NCBI RefSeq assembly: GCF_000145255.1
Contig: NC_014394.1
Location: 2,232,001-2,296,000, forward strand
Origin: Gallionella capsiferriformans ES-2
GTDB lineage: Bacteria > Pseudomonadota > Gammaproteobacteria > Burkholderiales > Gallionellaceae
Direction of reading: 5' to 3'
DNA length: 64,000 bases
This document shows positions 10,664 to 18,528 of the stretch, piece by piece. A model generated the notes under the pieces. The model was not told the origin of the DNA, ran no database searches, and was given only the letters and a program-made list of their open reading frames with translations. How positions within the stretch are numbered: the stretch's first letter is position 1; each line of letters begins with the position of its first letter. The translations under genes and the position numbers were made by a program.

Positions 10664-10785
10664 GACGGCAATAGAAAAAAAGAGAATAAAATCATTTCAT
10701 TGCGAAATCTATTCGCAGATTTTTTCGAATACACGGCCCCGGTGACTTCACTTACTGAATTGTTACCCGCCCCCGTTATTCTCAT
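10664..10785 (-). other. Out-of-frame 5' end of the PAS/GAF kinase gene (apparent frameshift)
   Basis: An ATG at 10785 with GAGG 5 bases upstream opens a reading frame of about 37 residues: a polar stretch followed by the hydrophobic start MILFSFF. It then runs into seven Ts on the minus strand (seven As at 10675-10681 on the plus strand). With one more T this frame would continue as FSIAVLLGGYLVFQGYKED into the kinase, completing one N-terminal membrane helix. In the given sequence the frame instead ends after 63 residues inside the kinase. It may be a sequencing error in the homopolymer, a real mutation, or slippage. Confidence 0.65.
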
Positions 10786-11166
10786 ACGACCTCATTATGA
10801 AATATTCATCTTAACTGCATCTCCGTACACGTGGAATTCGCATAAGCATTCGTTTATCCGGTTGGTCAGCCATCGCTGCGCAATCCCCAAGAACTAAAAA
10901 GGCATGAAAGAAAATGTACAGGAGCGAGTTTCATCATCAGGGGTCGCTATTTGCTATACCGGTTAGTAAAACCATTCGTTAGGATTTTATCCAGATCAAG
11001 CAAACACCCCTAGTCTACAGAGTTTGTGTGGGGGGAAATATAGGACAAACACCGATAATCTGCTACCAAATTCACTGAACGGATATTGAGCCAAGCACTG
11101 ATATTCACCTCCCTGGCGCAATGACAGAATGACATATAGCCAAAACAATTTCAGCGGGAAATTGCC
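10786..11166. other. Intergenic region upstream of the kinase and the sigma-like gene
   Basis: About 380 bases between two divergent genes with no convincing gene of its own. It should hold the promoters of the kinase operon (leftwards) and of the sigma-like gene (rightwards), but no clear -35/-10 pair stands out. It contains two copies of an AAACACC core, at 11002-11008 and 11047-11053. The second sits in a 14-base string that recurs at 12271-12284. Confidence 0.5.
11040..11053 (+). repeat. 14-base repeat ATAGGACAAACACC, copy 1
   Basis: Identical to the stretch at 12271-12284, 1.2 kb away. Both copies lie in non-coding sequence upstream of a plus-strand gene (the sigma-like gene here, the efflux operon there). 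Related AAACACC cores occur at 11002 and 12208. It could be an operator of the nearby NarL-type regulator; that is a guess from position only. Confidence 0.45.
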
Positions 11167-11652
11167 ATGAATATGCTCTGTGAATCGAATATAAATACAC
11201 CGCAATCTTCCCCTCAGGCGGCGCAATGCGTCGCTGAACCGGCGCACAATTTCATGCAACATTCCTTTGATCCGCTCACTGAAAGCCAACCCACTGCTGG
11301 CGTAGATATTGTCCTGAGCATGAACCAGCAACAATCGCTTAACCATCTCGTGGACACTGGCGAATTCGGGGCGCGGCAAATACTGCTTATTGACCAGATT
11401 AGCAAACACTATGCGCAACGAGGGATTCCCCTGTTCGACTTAAACCGATCAATCAATCGCGGCATTACAGATGCTCTGGACAAATTTGAAGAGGTCAGCG
11501 ACTATTGTTTCTCATCCTATTTCGTGCACTGCCTCTACTATTACATTGAGCACATGCTTCTGAGCAGGAACACAACTGCCGGATCGTTTCAAACGAAACG
11601 AGCACCGGCGCTTTCATTTGACAACCCTGCCCACCAACGCTCAAAAATGTAA
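11167..11652 (+). CDS. Small protein with a degenerate sigma-70 region 2
   Basis: A 161-residue protein. Residues about 60-133 align without gaps to region 2 of RpoD/RpoS-type sigma factors. Shared landmarks are Y82, the RG at 85-86, the LFDL at 89-92, N97 and G99, A103, KF at 106-107, F115, S117-Y118 and the IE at 127-128. The key functional residues have changed. The DLIQEGN core-binding segment reads DLNRSIN. The two tryptophans used in -10 melting are H121 and C122, and the following RQ is YY. Regions 3 and 4 are absent. The start has only a weak ribosome site. It may be a decaying sigma relic or a domain reused as a regulator. The domain relation is seen by eye, not from a profile search. 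Confidence 0.6.
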   Translation: MNMLCESNINTPQSSPQAAQCVAEPAHNFMQHSFDPLTESQPTAGVDIVLSMNQQQSLNHLVDTGEFGARQILLIDQISKHYAQRGIPLFDLNRSINRGITDALDKFEEVSDYCFSSYFVHCLYYYIEHMLLSRNTTAGSFQTKRAPALSFDNPAHQRSKM

Positions 11653-11883
11653 CGCCCGTCCCTTATTTAAGACTTTATTCTGGATTAACGAACCCGATGA
11701 GTGGAGTCACAAACTGTCAGAGTGACTGCCAAATGAATGAACCTGATGCCGAGTTCTATCATCTGAATCCTTCAGTAATGAGTCTGACACGCTCACCGCT
11801 AAGCAGTGCCTGATATCCTCCCGTACCAAGATTAGATCGGGCTAACAAAAAAGCAAGCCGCCATTCGACATCTTAAAGGGGAA
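11653..11883. other. Intergenic, nothing recognised
   Basis: About 230 bases between the ends of the sigma-like gene and of the minus-strand 109-codon gene (convergent). I see no open frame, no strong hairpin with a T-run and no repeat shared with the rest of the window. Confidence 0.4.
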
Positions 11884-12207
11884 TTAAAGGATGTAGTCGA
11901 ATGACCGACTATTCCCTAATGTGACATCAAGAATTCTCAATACGCCAATATTAATCAATAAGTTATTACTATCGAACGACCAAAATGCTGAAATTCTCAT
12001 CGGCCCATAATCACCAATATTTCCTTGAAGTGAAAATCTCCCTGCTAAATCATTTTTCGTAGCGAAATCTTGCCTAAAAAAACCTGCATTACCTACATTG
12101 CATTGCACAAGCCAACCCCGTCGCTCCAGAAGGCTACATACCTCTGCCAAAGTTGTGCCTATTGGCGTTTGCGCAAGCAATGCCTCTCGAATACTTGAGT
12201 TATGCAT
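11884..12207 (-). CDS. Hypothetical protein (orphan)
   Basis: A 107-residue protein from the ATG at 12207, which has AGGTG 4 bases upstream; an in-frame GTG at 12213 would add two residues. I do not recognise a family. The composition looks coding rather than random: a helical start (SIREALLAQTPIGTTLAEVCSLLERRGW), then alternating hydrophobic segments suggesting beta strands, with LLINIGVLRILDVTL near the end. It has no signal peptide or membrane helix. The DNA is more AT-rich than the neighbouring operons, which with its isolation suggests an acquired gene. Confidence 0.6.
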   Translation of the reverse strand: MHNSSIREALLAQTPIGTTLAEVCSLLERRGWLVQCNVGNAGFFRQDFATKNDLAGRFSLQGNIGDYGPMRISAFWSFDSNNLLINIGVLRILDVTLGNSRSFDYIL

Positions 12208-12213
12208 AAACAC

Positions 12214-12664
12214 CTATTCCCTAGGTAATAAAGCATGAATAAATTTTATAGAATTACTTTTATCTGCAAAATAGGACAAACACCTAAAATATCCATGGAA
12301 TCACAAGCAGATTTATCGGACTTCGTTAAGTCAAACACACACAGCGCCTCTTTACCTCAAGGGTTGCACCCTGAGCACCGCCACAGCGCGCTATTGATGA
12401 CCCACGATGCCGCCACACAAAAACGAACAAACTATTGTGACCCCGACGCTAGACTCCAGTGATATTTTTGTGGTACTTTTAAAATCATCTCGCGCGCAAG
12501 CCTAGTGTTTATGCGGATTGTAGAGAGCAGTATGATTTCCTATAGCCTATCGTCGGCCCCATAAAAATCACACGATCACTCAACACGCCAGAACAGCGCG
12601 ACCGCTTTTTTGAGATAACTCGCCGCTGACCAACTATCCAGCGGGAAACTTTGCAGGGGGTGGC
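12214..12664. other. Intergenic region upstream of the efflux operon
   Basis: About 450 bases, AT-rich at the left end. It contains the second copy of the 14-base ATAGGACAAACACC repeat (12271-12284). A short open frame from 12235 looks like chance. The right end should hold the promoter of the efflux operon, but none can be assigned with confidence; a GGGGG ribosome site lies just before the ATG at 12665. Confidence 0.45.
12271..12284 (+). repeat. 14-base repeat ATAGGACAAACACC, copy 2
   Basis: Exact second copy of the stretch at 11040-11053, here about 380 bases upstream of the efflux adaptor gene and 64 bases upstream of the divergent 109-codon gene. Confidence 0.45.
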
Positions 12665-13819
12665 ATGACCAATGCTCAGCAAGTGAAGCGAAACAGCTGG
12701 ATGCTGCCAACGCTTGCCGGATTGATGTTGTTAGCGATGACCGTCTGGTACTTCACGCGCACCGCTCCGCCTCTCGTTCAGCTAGTCAAAGTTACCCGCG
12801 GTATGGTCGAGGCGAGCGTCAGCAATACGCGCGCAGGCACAGTAAAAGCCTGTCATCGTGCAAAACTCTCCGCGCCCTCGGGCGGTCAGATCGCACACCT
12901 GCTAGTGAAAAAAGGCGAACGGGTCAAGGCCGGTCAAATCCTGCTGAAACTCTGGAACAACGACCTAGAGGCGCAGTCAGGCCTCGCGCGTGAACAGCTC
13001 GTCACCTCAAAAATGCTGTCCAGACAATCCTGCCTGCAAGCTGACTTGGCTGAAAAGGAAGCCGAACGTTCGCGCCAGTTGCATACAAAAGGGTTCATCT
13101 CCAACGAGGGGCTGGATCAGCGAGTATCCGCCGCTCGCGTGGCCCGTGCCGGCTGCGAGGCCGCAACAAGCCAGATCGAACAGAGTCAATCCCGCATTAC
13201 GGCGGCCAATGCCGCCCTTGACCGTATGGTATTGCGCGCGCCGTTTGACGGCATCGTTGCCGACATCAGCGGTGAGTTGGGCGAATACGCAACGCCCTCG
13301 CCGCCCGGCATACCAACCCCGCCCGCGATTGATTTGATCGATGACCGCTGCCTGTTCGTCAGCGCGCCAATCGACGAAGTGGATGCGGCCCGGATCAAGA
13401 CAGGACAATTAGCCCGCATCACGCTCGATGCGATCAAGGGCAAGTCGTTCGCAGGCCGCGTTAAACGCATCGCCCCCTATGTGCTGGAGCTGGAAAAGCA
13501 GGCGCGCACCGTGGAAGTGGAGGTGGATTTTATTGAGCCGCCCACCACCGAAAACCTGCTGACAGGCTACAGCGCGGATGTCGAAATCGTGCACAGCGCA
13601 CGTCAAAACGTGCTGCGCATCCCAACCCAAACGCTGCTCGAAGGCAATCGCGTGCTGCTCTACAGACCGGACGGCGTGCTCGAAGCTAGAACCGTGACAA
13701 TCGGCCTTGCCAACTGGGAGCAGAGCGAAATCACTGCTGGACTTAATGAGGGCGATCAGATCGTCCTAACGCTCGATCAGGCAGGCGTTAAGGCGGGCGC
13801 AAAAGTACAAACAAAATGA
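12665..13819 (+). CDS. Periplasmic adaptor (membrane fusion) protein of an ABC efflux system
   Basis: A 384-residue HlyD/MacA-type adaptor. An N-terminal anchor helix (about 13-30) is followed by the lipoyl half (SAPSGGQIAHLLVKKGERVKAGQ), a coiled hairpin (about 100-185) and the second lipoyl half (LRAPFDGIVADI). Beta-barrel and membrane-proximal domains complete it. Such proteins link an inner-membrane pump to an outer-membrane TolC-like channel. The stop overlaps the start of the ATPase gene by ATGA, so translation is coupled. No TolC gene is in the window. The substrate (antibiotic, lipid, peptide or siderophore) cannot be told from sequence. Confidence 0.9.
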   Translation: MTNAQQVKRNSWMLPTLAGLMLLAMTVWYFTRTAPPLVQLVKVTRGMVEASVSNTRAGTVKACHRAKLSAPSGGQIAHLLVKKGERVKAGQILLKLWNNDLEAQSGLAREQLVTSKMLSRQSCLQADLAEKEAERSRQLHTKGFISNEGLDQRVSAARVARAGCEAATSQIEQSQSRITAANAALDRMVLRAPFDGIVADISGELGEYATPSPPGIPTPPAIDLIDDRCLFVSAPIDEVDAARIKTGQLARITLDAIKGKSFAGRVKRIAPYVLELEKQARTVEVEVDFIEPPTTENLLTGYSADVEIVHSARQNVLRIPTQTLLEGNRVLLYRPDGVLEARTVTIGLANWEQSEITAGLNEGDQIVLTLDQAGVKAGAKVQTK

Positions 13820-14490
13820 TACAGCTCAGCGAAGTCAGTCGCAGTTTCTCCGTTGGCGGGCAGACCGTCTCGGCACTGCGCAACATCGATTTATCGATCG
13901 CTGCAGGTGACTATGTTTCCATCATGGGCCCCTCGGGTTCGGGTAAATCCACCCTGCTCAATCTGCTCGGCCTGCTGGATCGGCCAAGTTCAGGCACCTA
14001 TAAACTGGATGGCGGCAATGTCACGGCGCTCAGCGACGAGCAACAGGCTCGCGTGCGCAGCGAAAAAATCGGCTTCGTATTTCAATCCTTCCATCTGGTG
14101 CCACGCCTCTCCGCCGCAATGAACATCGAGCTGCCGCTGATTTTAGCCGGCATACCGGTCGATGAGCGACGCAGGCGCGTTGCGCAACTGCTGGAAAATT
14201 ACGGCCTGACCGAACGTGCCGACCACCGACCCGACCAACTCTCGGGTGGACAGCGGCAGCGCGTGGCCATTGCACGGGCCACCAGCATGCACCCTTCCGT
14301 GCTGCTGGCCGACGAGCCTACAGGTAATCTTGATCAGGCCACGGGGCGCGAAGTCATCAGTTTGCTCGAGCAACTAACAGAACAGCAAGTCACCCTGATC
14401 CTCGTCACCCACGATCCGGTCATCGGCGGACGCGCAAAACGCCAACTGCACATGGTAGACGGGCAGATCATCAGCCAGATCGAATCATGA
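13816..14490 (+). CDS. ABC transporter ATPase, MacB/LolD type
   Basis: A 224-residue nucleotide-binding subunit. Walker A is GPSGSGKST, the Q-loop lies in [15 protein letters not shown], the signature is [14 protein letters not shown] and Walker B is [12 protein letters not shown]. The layout matches the MacB/LolD/FtsE group, which drives mechanotransmission rather than direct membrane transport. Unlike MacB the ATPase is not fused to the permease. It overlaps the adaptor gene (ATGA) and the following permease gene (ATGA), so the operon is tightly coupled. Confidence 0.95.
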   Translation: MIQLSEVSRSFSVGGQTVSALRNIDLSIAAGDYVSIMGPSGSGKSTLLNLLGLLDRPSSGTYKLDGGNVTALSDEQQARVRSEKIGFVFQSFHLVPRLSAAMNIELPLILAGIPVDERRRRVAQLLENYGLTERADHRPDQLSGGQRQRVAIARATSMHPSVLLADEPTGNLDQATGREVISLLEQLTEQQVTLILVTHDPVIGGRAKRQLHMVDGQIISQIES

Positions 14491-15695
14491 GACACCTCGA
14501 CGTCGTGCAGTTTGCAGCAGCGAGTTTGCAGGGCAGCAAAACAAGAACCCTGTTGATGATCCTCGCAATGTCGATCGGCGTTGCGGCCGTGGTGGTGCTC
14601 ACCGCTTTAGGTGAAGGCGCGCGCCGCTATGTGGTCAATCAGTTCTCCTCTCTGGGCACTAATTTGGTTTTGGTGTTCCCCGGTCGCACCGAAACCGCCG
14701 GCATCGGCCCCGGCATGCTGCTGGGTCAGATCCCCCGCGAACTCTCGCTGGACGATGCCCTGGCGCTGCTCCGAAGCCGCGCGGTGAGCCGCATCGCCCC
14801 GCTGACGGTTGGCTCCTCGCAGATTTCAAAGGATGCGAAGAACCGCGAAGTGATCGTATTGGGTTCGACGGCCGATCTCCTGGCCGTGCGTCACATGACG
14901 CTGGGCCGCGGGCGTTTTCTGCCGCCGGGCGATATACATGCCAGCGAGTCGGTCTGCGTGCTGGGCGCAAAGATCAACAGCGAACTGTTCGGCAAGGAAT
15001 CCGGCGTGGGGGCTTGGGTCCGGCTAGGCGACCGTCGTTTTCGGGTGATCGGCATCATGAGCAGCCAGGGCGAATCGATGGGGTTTAATACCGACGAAAT
15101 CGTCATCGTGCCGGTTGCATCGGCCCATATGCTGTTCAATACCTCAGGACTGTTCCGCATTCTGGTCGAGGCCAAAAACCGTGACAGCATCGAACAGGCC
15201 AGGAAAGATGCCGAAACCATCCTGTTTGCCCGCCACAACGGCGAAAAAGATGTCACCGTCGTCACGCAAGATGCCGTACTGGCCACCTTCGATCGCATCC
15301 TGCGCGCACTGACGCTGGCGGTCGGCGGCATCGCCTCAATCAGTCTGGCGGTGGCAGGCATCCTGATCATGAACGTGATGCTGATCGCCGTCTCGCAACG
15401 GGTGCAGGAAATTGGTCTGCTCAAGGCGCTCGGCTGCCCGGCTGCCAAAATCCGCACCCTGTTCTTTACCGAAGCCGTCCTGCTCTCCGGCATCGGCAGC
15501 ATCGCGGGTCTGGTGATAGGCGAAGCCGGCGTACTGGTCATCGCGCGCCTGTACCCGTCATTGCCGGTCGCAGCCCCCTGGTGGGCCGTTTTGGCTGCGG
15601 TCGCAACGTCGCTCGGCACCGGCATCCTGTTCAGCGTATGGCCTGCGCGCCGCGCTGCACAATTAGACCCCGTGACCGCCCTGGCAGGACGCTGA
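14487..15695 (+). CDS. ABC transporter permease 1 (MacB/FtsX family)
   Basis: A 402-residue permease with the MacB layout. A first helix near residues 20-40 precedes a large periplasmic core domain (about 45-275), and three helices follow in the C-terminal part. Family landmarks are SIGVAAVVVLTALGEGAR near the start, EIGLLKALGCP before the third helix, and the ending WPARRAAQLDPVTAL. Start ATG overlaps the ATPase stop. Paralogous to the next gene; the two probably form a heterodimeric pump. Confidence 0.93.
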   Translation: MRHLDVVQFAAASLQGSKTRTLLMILAMSIGVAAVVVLTALGEGARRYVVNQFSSLGTNLVLVFPGRTETAGIGPGMLLGQIPRELSLDDALALLRSRAVSRIAPLTVGSSQISKDAKNREVIVLGSTADLLAVRHMTLGRGRFLPPGDIHASESVCVLGAKINSELFGKESGVGAWVRLGDRRFRVIGIMSSQGESMGFNTDEIVIVPVASAHMLFNTSGLFRILVEAKNRDSIEQARKDAETILFARHNGEKDVTVVTQDAVLATFDRILRALTLAVGGIASISLAVAGILIMNVMLIAVSQRVQEIGLLKALGCPAAKIRTLFFTEAVLLSGIGSIAGLVIGEAGVLVIARLYPSLPVAAPWWAVLAAVATSLGTGILFSVWPARRAAQLDPVTALAGR

Positions 15696-15696
15696 T

Positions 15697-16896
15697 ATGC
15701 GACTCCCCGACCTGATCCGCCTGACCACTTCAAGCTTTCTGGCCTACCGAATGCGCAGTTTCTTGACCGCGCTGGGCATCGCGATCGGCATCACGGCCGT
15801 CATCTTGCTCACCTCGATCGGCGAAGGCTTGCATCAGTTCGTCTTGTCCGAATTTTCCCAGTTCGGCACCAACCTGATCGCCATTCAGCCGGGTAAGACG
15901 CAGACGCAGGGCGGCAACGCGGGCATCTTCGGCTCGGTCAGAACGATTTCCCTCGAAGACGCTGAAGCATTGCGCCACTTACCCAATGTCGAATATGTCA
16001 ATCCCAGTGTGACGGGCAATGCCGAACTGCGCGCCAATGGAAAAACGCGCCGCACTACCGTGATCGGTGCCGGACACAACCTGCCGCAGGTGCTCTCAAG
16101 CAGGATGCAAAGCGGCAGCTTTTTGCCCGACGATGATCCGACTCAAGCACGCGCGCAGGTGGTACTAGGCGCTAAAGTCCGTCAAGAATTATTTGCAGGA
16201 CAAAATCCGCTCGGCAGCTATCTGCGCATCGGCGGCCAGCGCTACCGTGTCATCGGCGTCATGGAACCCAAGGGGCAGATGCTAGGCTTCGATATGGATG
16301 ACACCGTGTTTATCCCGGCCGCCCGCGCGCTGGAACTGTTCAACCGGCCGGGGCTGATGGAAATTCAACTCAGCTACAAAGCCAGTGCGGATCTGAACAG
16401 CGTGACGCGCGCCATCACCGCGAGGCTTAAAGATCGTCACGGACGGGAAGACTTCACGCTGATTCCGCAGGAGAAAGCGCTTGAAGTGTTAGGTTCCGTG
16501 CTCGACGTGATCACCTTCGCGGTAGGTGCGTTAGGCGGCATTTCGCTCTTGGTCGGCGGCGTCGGGATTTTAACGATTATGACCATGGCGGTCAGTGAAC
16601 GCACCGCAGAAATCGGCCTGTTGCGCGCATTGGGCGCACGCGAAAATCAGGTGCTGACGCTGTTTCTGGGCGAAGCGATGTTGCTATCTGCCTTAGGGGG
16701 GCTAGCTGGACTGGCGCTCGGCGTCGGGATCGCTCAGGGGTTGCACCTGTTCATCCCGGCCCTGCCTGTGCACACGCCCTGGCTGTTCGCCGTGCTGGCA
16801 GAACTCTCGGCGGTTAGCATCGGTCTGGCGGCCGGCGTCATCCCCGCCCGTCGCGCCGCGAGATTAGATCCGGTAGACGCACTCAGAACAGAATAA
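15697..16896 (+). CDS. ABC transporter permease 2 (MacB/FtsX family)
   Basis: A 399-residue paralogue of the previous permease with the same four-helix plan. Matching landmarks are IGITAVILLTSIGEGLHQF, the periplasmic core, TAEIGLLRALGARE, and the ending PARRAARLDPVDALR. Its ATG begins one base after the stop of permease 1, so the four genes 12665-16896 form one operon: adaptor, ATPase and two permeases. It ends 13 bases from the convergent CobD-like gene with no obvious terminator. Confidence 0.93.
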   Translation: MRLPDLIRLTTSSFLAYRMRSFLTALGIAIGITAVILLTSIGEGLHQFVLSEFSQFGTNLIAIQPGKTQTQGGNAGIFGSVRTISLEDAEALRHLPNVEYVNPSVTGNAELRANGKTRRTTVIGAGHNLPQVLSSRMQSGSFLPDDDPTQARAQVVLGAKVRQELFAGQNPLGSYLRIGGQRYRVIGVMEPKGQMLGFDMDDTVFIPAARALELFNRPGLMEIQLSYKASADLNSVTRAITARLKDRHGREDFTLIPQEKALEVLGSVLDVITFAVGALGGISLLVGGVGILTIMTMAVSERTAEIGLLRALGARENQVLTLFLGEAMLLSALGGLAGLALGVGIAQGLHLFIPALPVHTPWLFAVLAELSAVSIGLAAGVIPARRAARLDPVDALRTE

Positions 16897-16909
16897 GTCA
16901 GGACAGGTT

Positions 16910-17848
16910 TTAGCGCAGCAGACTCGCCAGCGTCAGCATAAACAGCATCAGCATCATGAACAGGACCGAACGCCACACCAAGCGGATGGTACTCTGCAGC
17001 GCCGCGCTACCCGTTTGCTCTCCGACACCCAGTTCAGCGCGTTCAATACGCTGTCCCGCTTGCATCACAGGCAAGCCAAGACGCACGCCGGATGCACCTG
17101 CGGCACTGGCCAGCAATATCCCCGTTTCGCTGTCAGGCCAACTCGCAGCCTGAGAGCGCCAGCAATACACGGTATCTTCGAAGTTTCCGACAATAGCAAA
17201 AGTCGCCGCCGTCAGCCGGACAGGCAACCATTCGATACGCACAGACATCTGGCAGGCGTAATCACAGAATTTCGACTCATCCTCGTTTAGCTCATCTGCC
17301 CAGTGCGTGCGCAAGGTACGCACAGCACAATACAACAAGGCTCCCGCCGCCCCTCCCGCACCGGACAGGCTGAAAATGACGAACCAGACGATCACACCAA
17401 ACAGATGCTGCAACGCGGCAAGCAGTGACGTTTCAATCGTCACGCAAGCAACTTGCTCGGCATTGAGCTCATCCACCGGCTTGCCGCATAAAGCCGAAAG
17501 CATTGCGCGCGCCTCAACCAGCTTGCCGCTCTGCAACGCCTGCTGAATATCGGTGAATCCATGGCTAAACCGGCCAAAGCCAAAACTTAGATACAGCGCC
17601 AGTATATTAAACAGCAGCGCGAGTATCGGGTGCAGGTAAGACAGCCCCCAGAACACGGCTGTTGCGGCGAAGAGAATGGGCAAAATCGCCAGCCACCAGG
17701 CGGCCTTGCCGTGACTGTACTCACCTGAATTAAAGTGCTGCTGAAAATACTCAAGATACCCTGACAGCCAGCCACTCAGGTGCTGGCGGGTATGCAGCGG
17801 CTTGAGCTGTTCGAACAACAGCGCGACGATCAACGAAAACAGGCTCAT
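16910..17848 (-). CDS. CobD/CbiB-family membrane protein
   Basis: A 312-residue integral membrane protein of the CobD/CbiB/AmpE group. Hydrophobic helices lie near the N-terminus (SLIVALLFEQL), at about 48-100, at about 150-170 and at the extreme C-terminus (FMMLMLFMLTLASLL). CobD itself attaches aminopropanol to cobyric acid. No other cobalamin genes occur here, and in betaproteobacteria this relative is often found apart from such genes, so its role is open. It is convergent with the efflux operon. Confidence 0.8.
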   Translation of the reverse strand: MSLFSLIVALLFEQLKPLHTRQHLSGWLSGYLEYFQQHFNSGEYSHGKAAWWLAILPILFAATAVFWGLSYLHPILALLFNILALYLSFGFGRFSHGFTDIQQALQSGKLVEARAMLSALCGKPVDELNAEQVACVTIETSLLAALQHLFGVIVWFVIFSLSGAGGAAGALLYCAVRTLRTHWADELNEDESKFCDYACQMSVRIEWLPVRLTAATFAIVGNFEDTVYCWRSQAASWPDSETGILLASAAGASGVRLGLPVMQAGQRIERAELGVGEQTGSAALQSTIRLVWRSVLFMMLMLFMLTLASLLR

Positions 17849-17942
17849 GGCATCAAAAAAAGTGTCCGGATAACAGAGTGTAAAGATAGCACAGCTACTG
17901 GTTGGCGGTGCCTGTTTCCACCAGCGAAAGGAATTCAGCAGG

Positions 17943-17980
17943 AAAAAAAAACCGCATGGCTTTCACCCTGCGGTTTTTTT
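17943..17980 (-). terminator. Rho-independent terminator after the DUF2934 gene
   Basis: Arms AAACCGCA and TGCGGTTT form a hairpin with A-runs on the left and T-runs on the right, so it can work in either direction. It lies 20 bases downstream of the DUF2934 gene (minus strand) and separates that gene from the CobD-like gene. Confidence 0.85.
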
Positions 17981-17999
17981 AAAAATCTACCTTGCAATA

Positions 18000-18371
18000 T
18001 TAACTGGATAGTTTACTTGCAATTTCCAGCTCTGCCGCCGCCCAGTGGTCGGTGGTGCAGCCTTGAAAACCGGAGCGCTCGGCGATGTAATACGCAGCGG
18101 TTTCAACCATGCGGTAACGCTCCTGTGCGGAGGGTTGTGCAATGGCCTGCTTATCTGCTGCCTTGGCCTTAGGAGCCGCTTTTTTTGCAGCAACTTTCTT
18201 AACCGGTGCAGCAACCTTTTCAGCCTCTGGAAATGGCCATACGGCGGCTTCAACCGCTTTGGTTGCGGGCGCCTTTTTTGCGGCTACTTTTTTGACTTTC
18301 ACTTCACTAACTGCCGCAACTTTACTGGCAACCACTTTTTTCGCGGCTGGACTCTTCTTTTCTTCTACCAT
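18000..18371 (-). CDS. Histone H1-like lysine/alanine-rich protein with DUF2934 domain
   Basis: A 123-residue basic protein. Residues about 1-80 are low complexity, rich in Lys, Ala and Val with repeated VAAKKA-type motifs like bacterial H1-like tails. The C-terminal ~40 residues (RYRMVETAAYYIAERSG and TDHWAAAELEI) fit the short DUF2934 domain. The basic tail suggests nucleic-acid binding; the function of DUF2934 is unknown. A GGGAG ribosome site precedes the ATG at 18371 and a strong terminator follows, so it is a single-gene unit. Confidence 0.88.
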   Translation of the reverse strand: MVEEKKSPAAKKVVASKVAAVSEVKVKKVAAKKAPATKAVEAAVWPFPEAEKVAAPVKKVAAKKAAPKAKAADKQAIAQPSAQERYRMVETAAYYIAERSGFQGCTTDHWAAAELEIASKLSS

Positions 18372-18528
18372 GATCGCAATCTCCCTAGTGATGTTTCAAA
18401 AAATTTACGCAATCGCATGATATTGCGCAGACTCTCTCTAGTCAACTAATACTCAAATTGCAAGCGTTTGTTACAAAATAATTACCGGATATAGAAAATT
18501 AAAAGCATTTAAAGCGCAACAGCCACAA

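Noticed and set aside
11001..11034. CAAACACCCC ... GTTTGTGTGGGG as an inverted repeat
   Set aside because: On checking, the second part is a mirror of the first, not its reverse complement, so it would not form a hairpin or operator.
10996..11418. Minus-strand open frame of 140 codons opposite the sigma-like gene
   Set aside because: The opposite strand has recognisable sigma region 2 similarity, while this frame shows no family pattern.
12235..12462. Plus-strand open frame of 75 codons
   Set aside because: No ribosome site and unconvincing composition. It contains the 14-base repeat and reads like chance in promoter DNA.
13816..14490. The MacB-type ATPase as the missing ATPase of the ZnuA/ZnuB pair
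   Set aside because: Its sequence and position tie it to the MacB-like permeases that overlap it; zinc ATPases are of a different subfamily.
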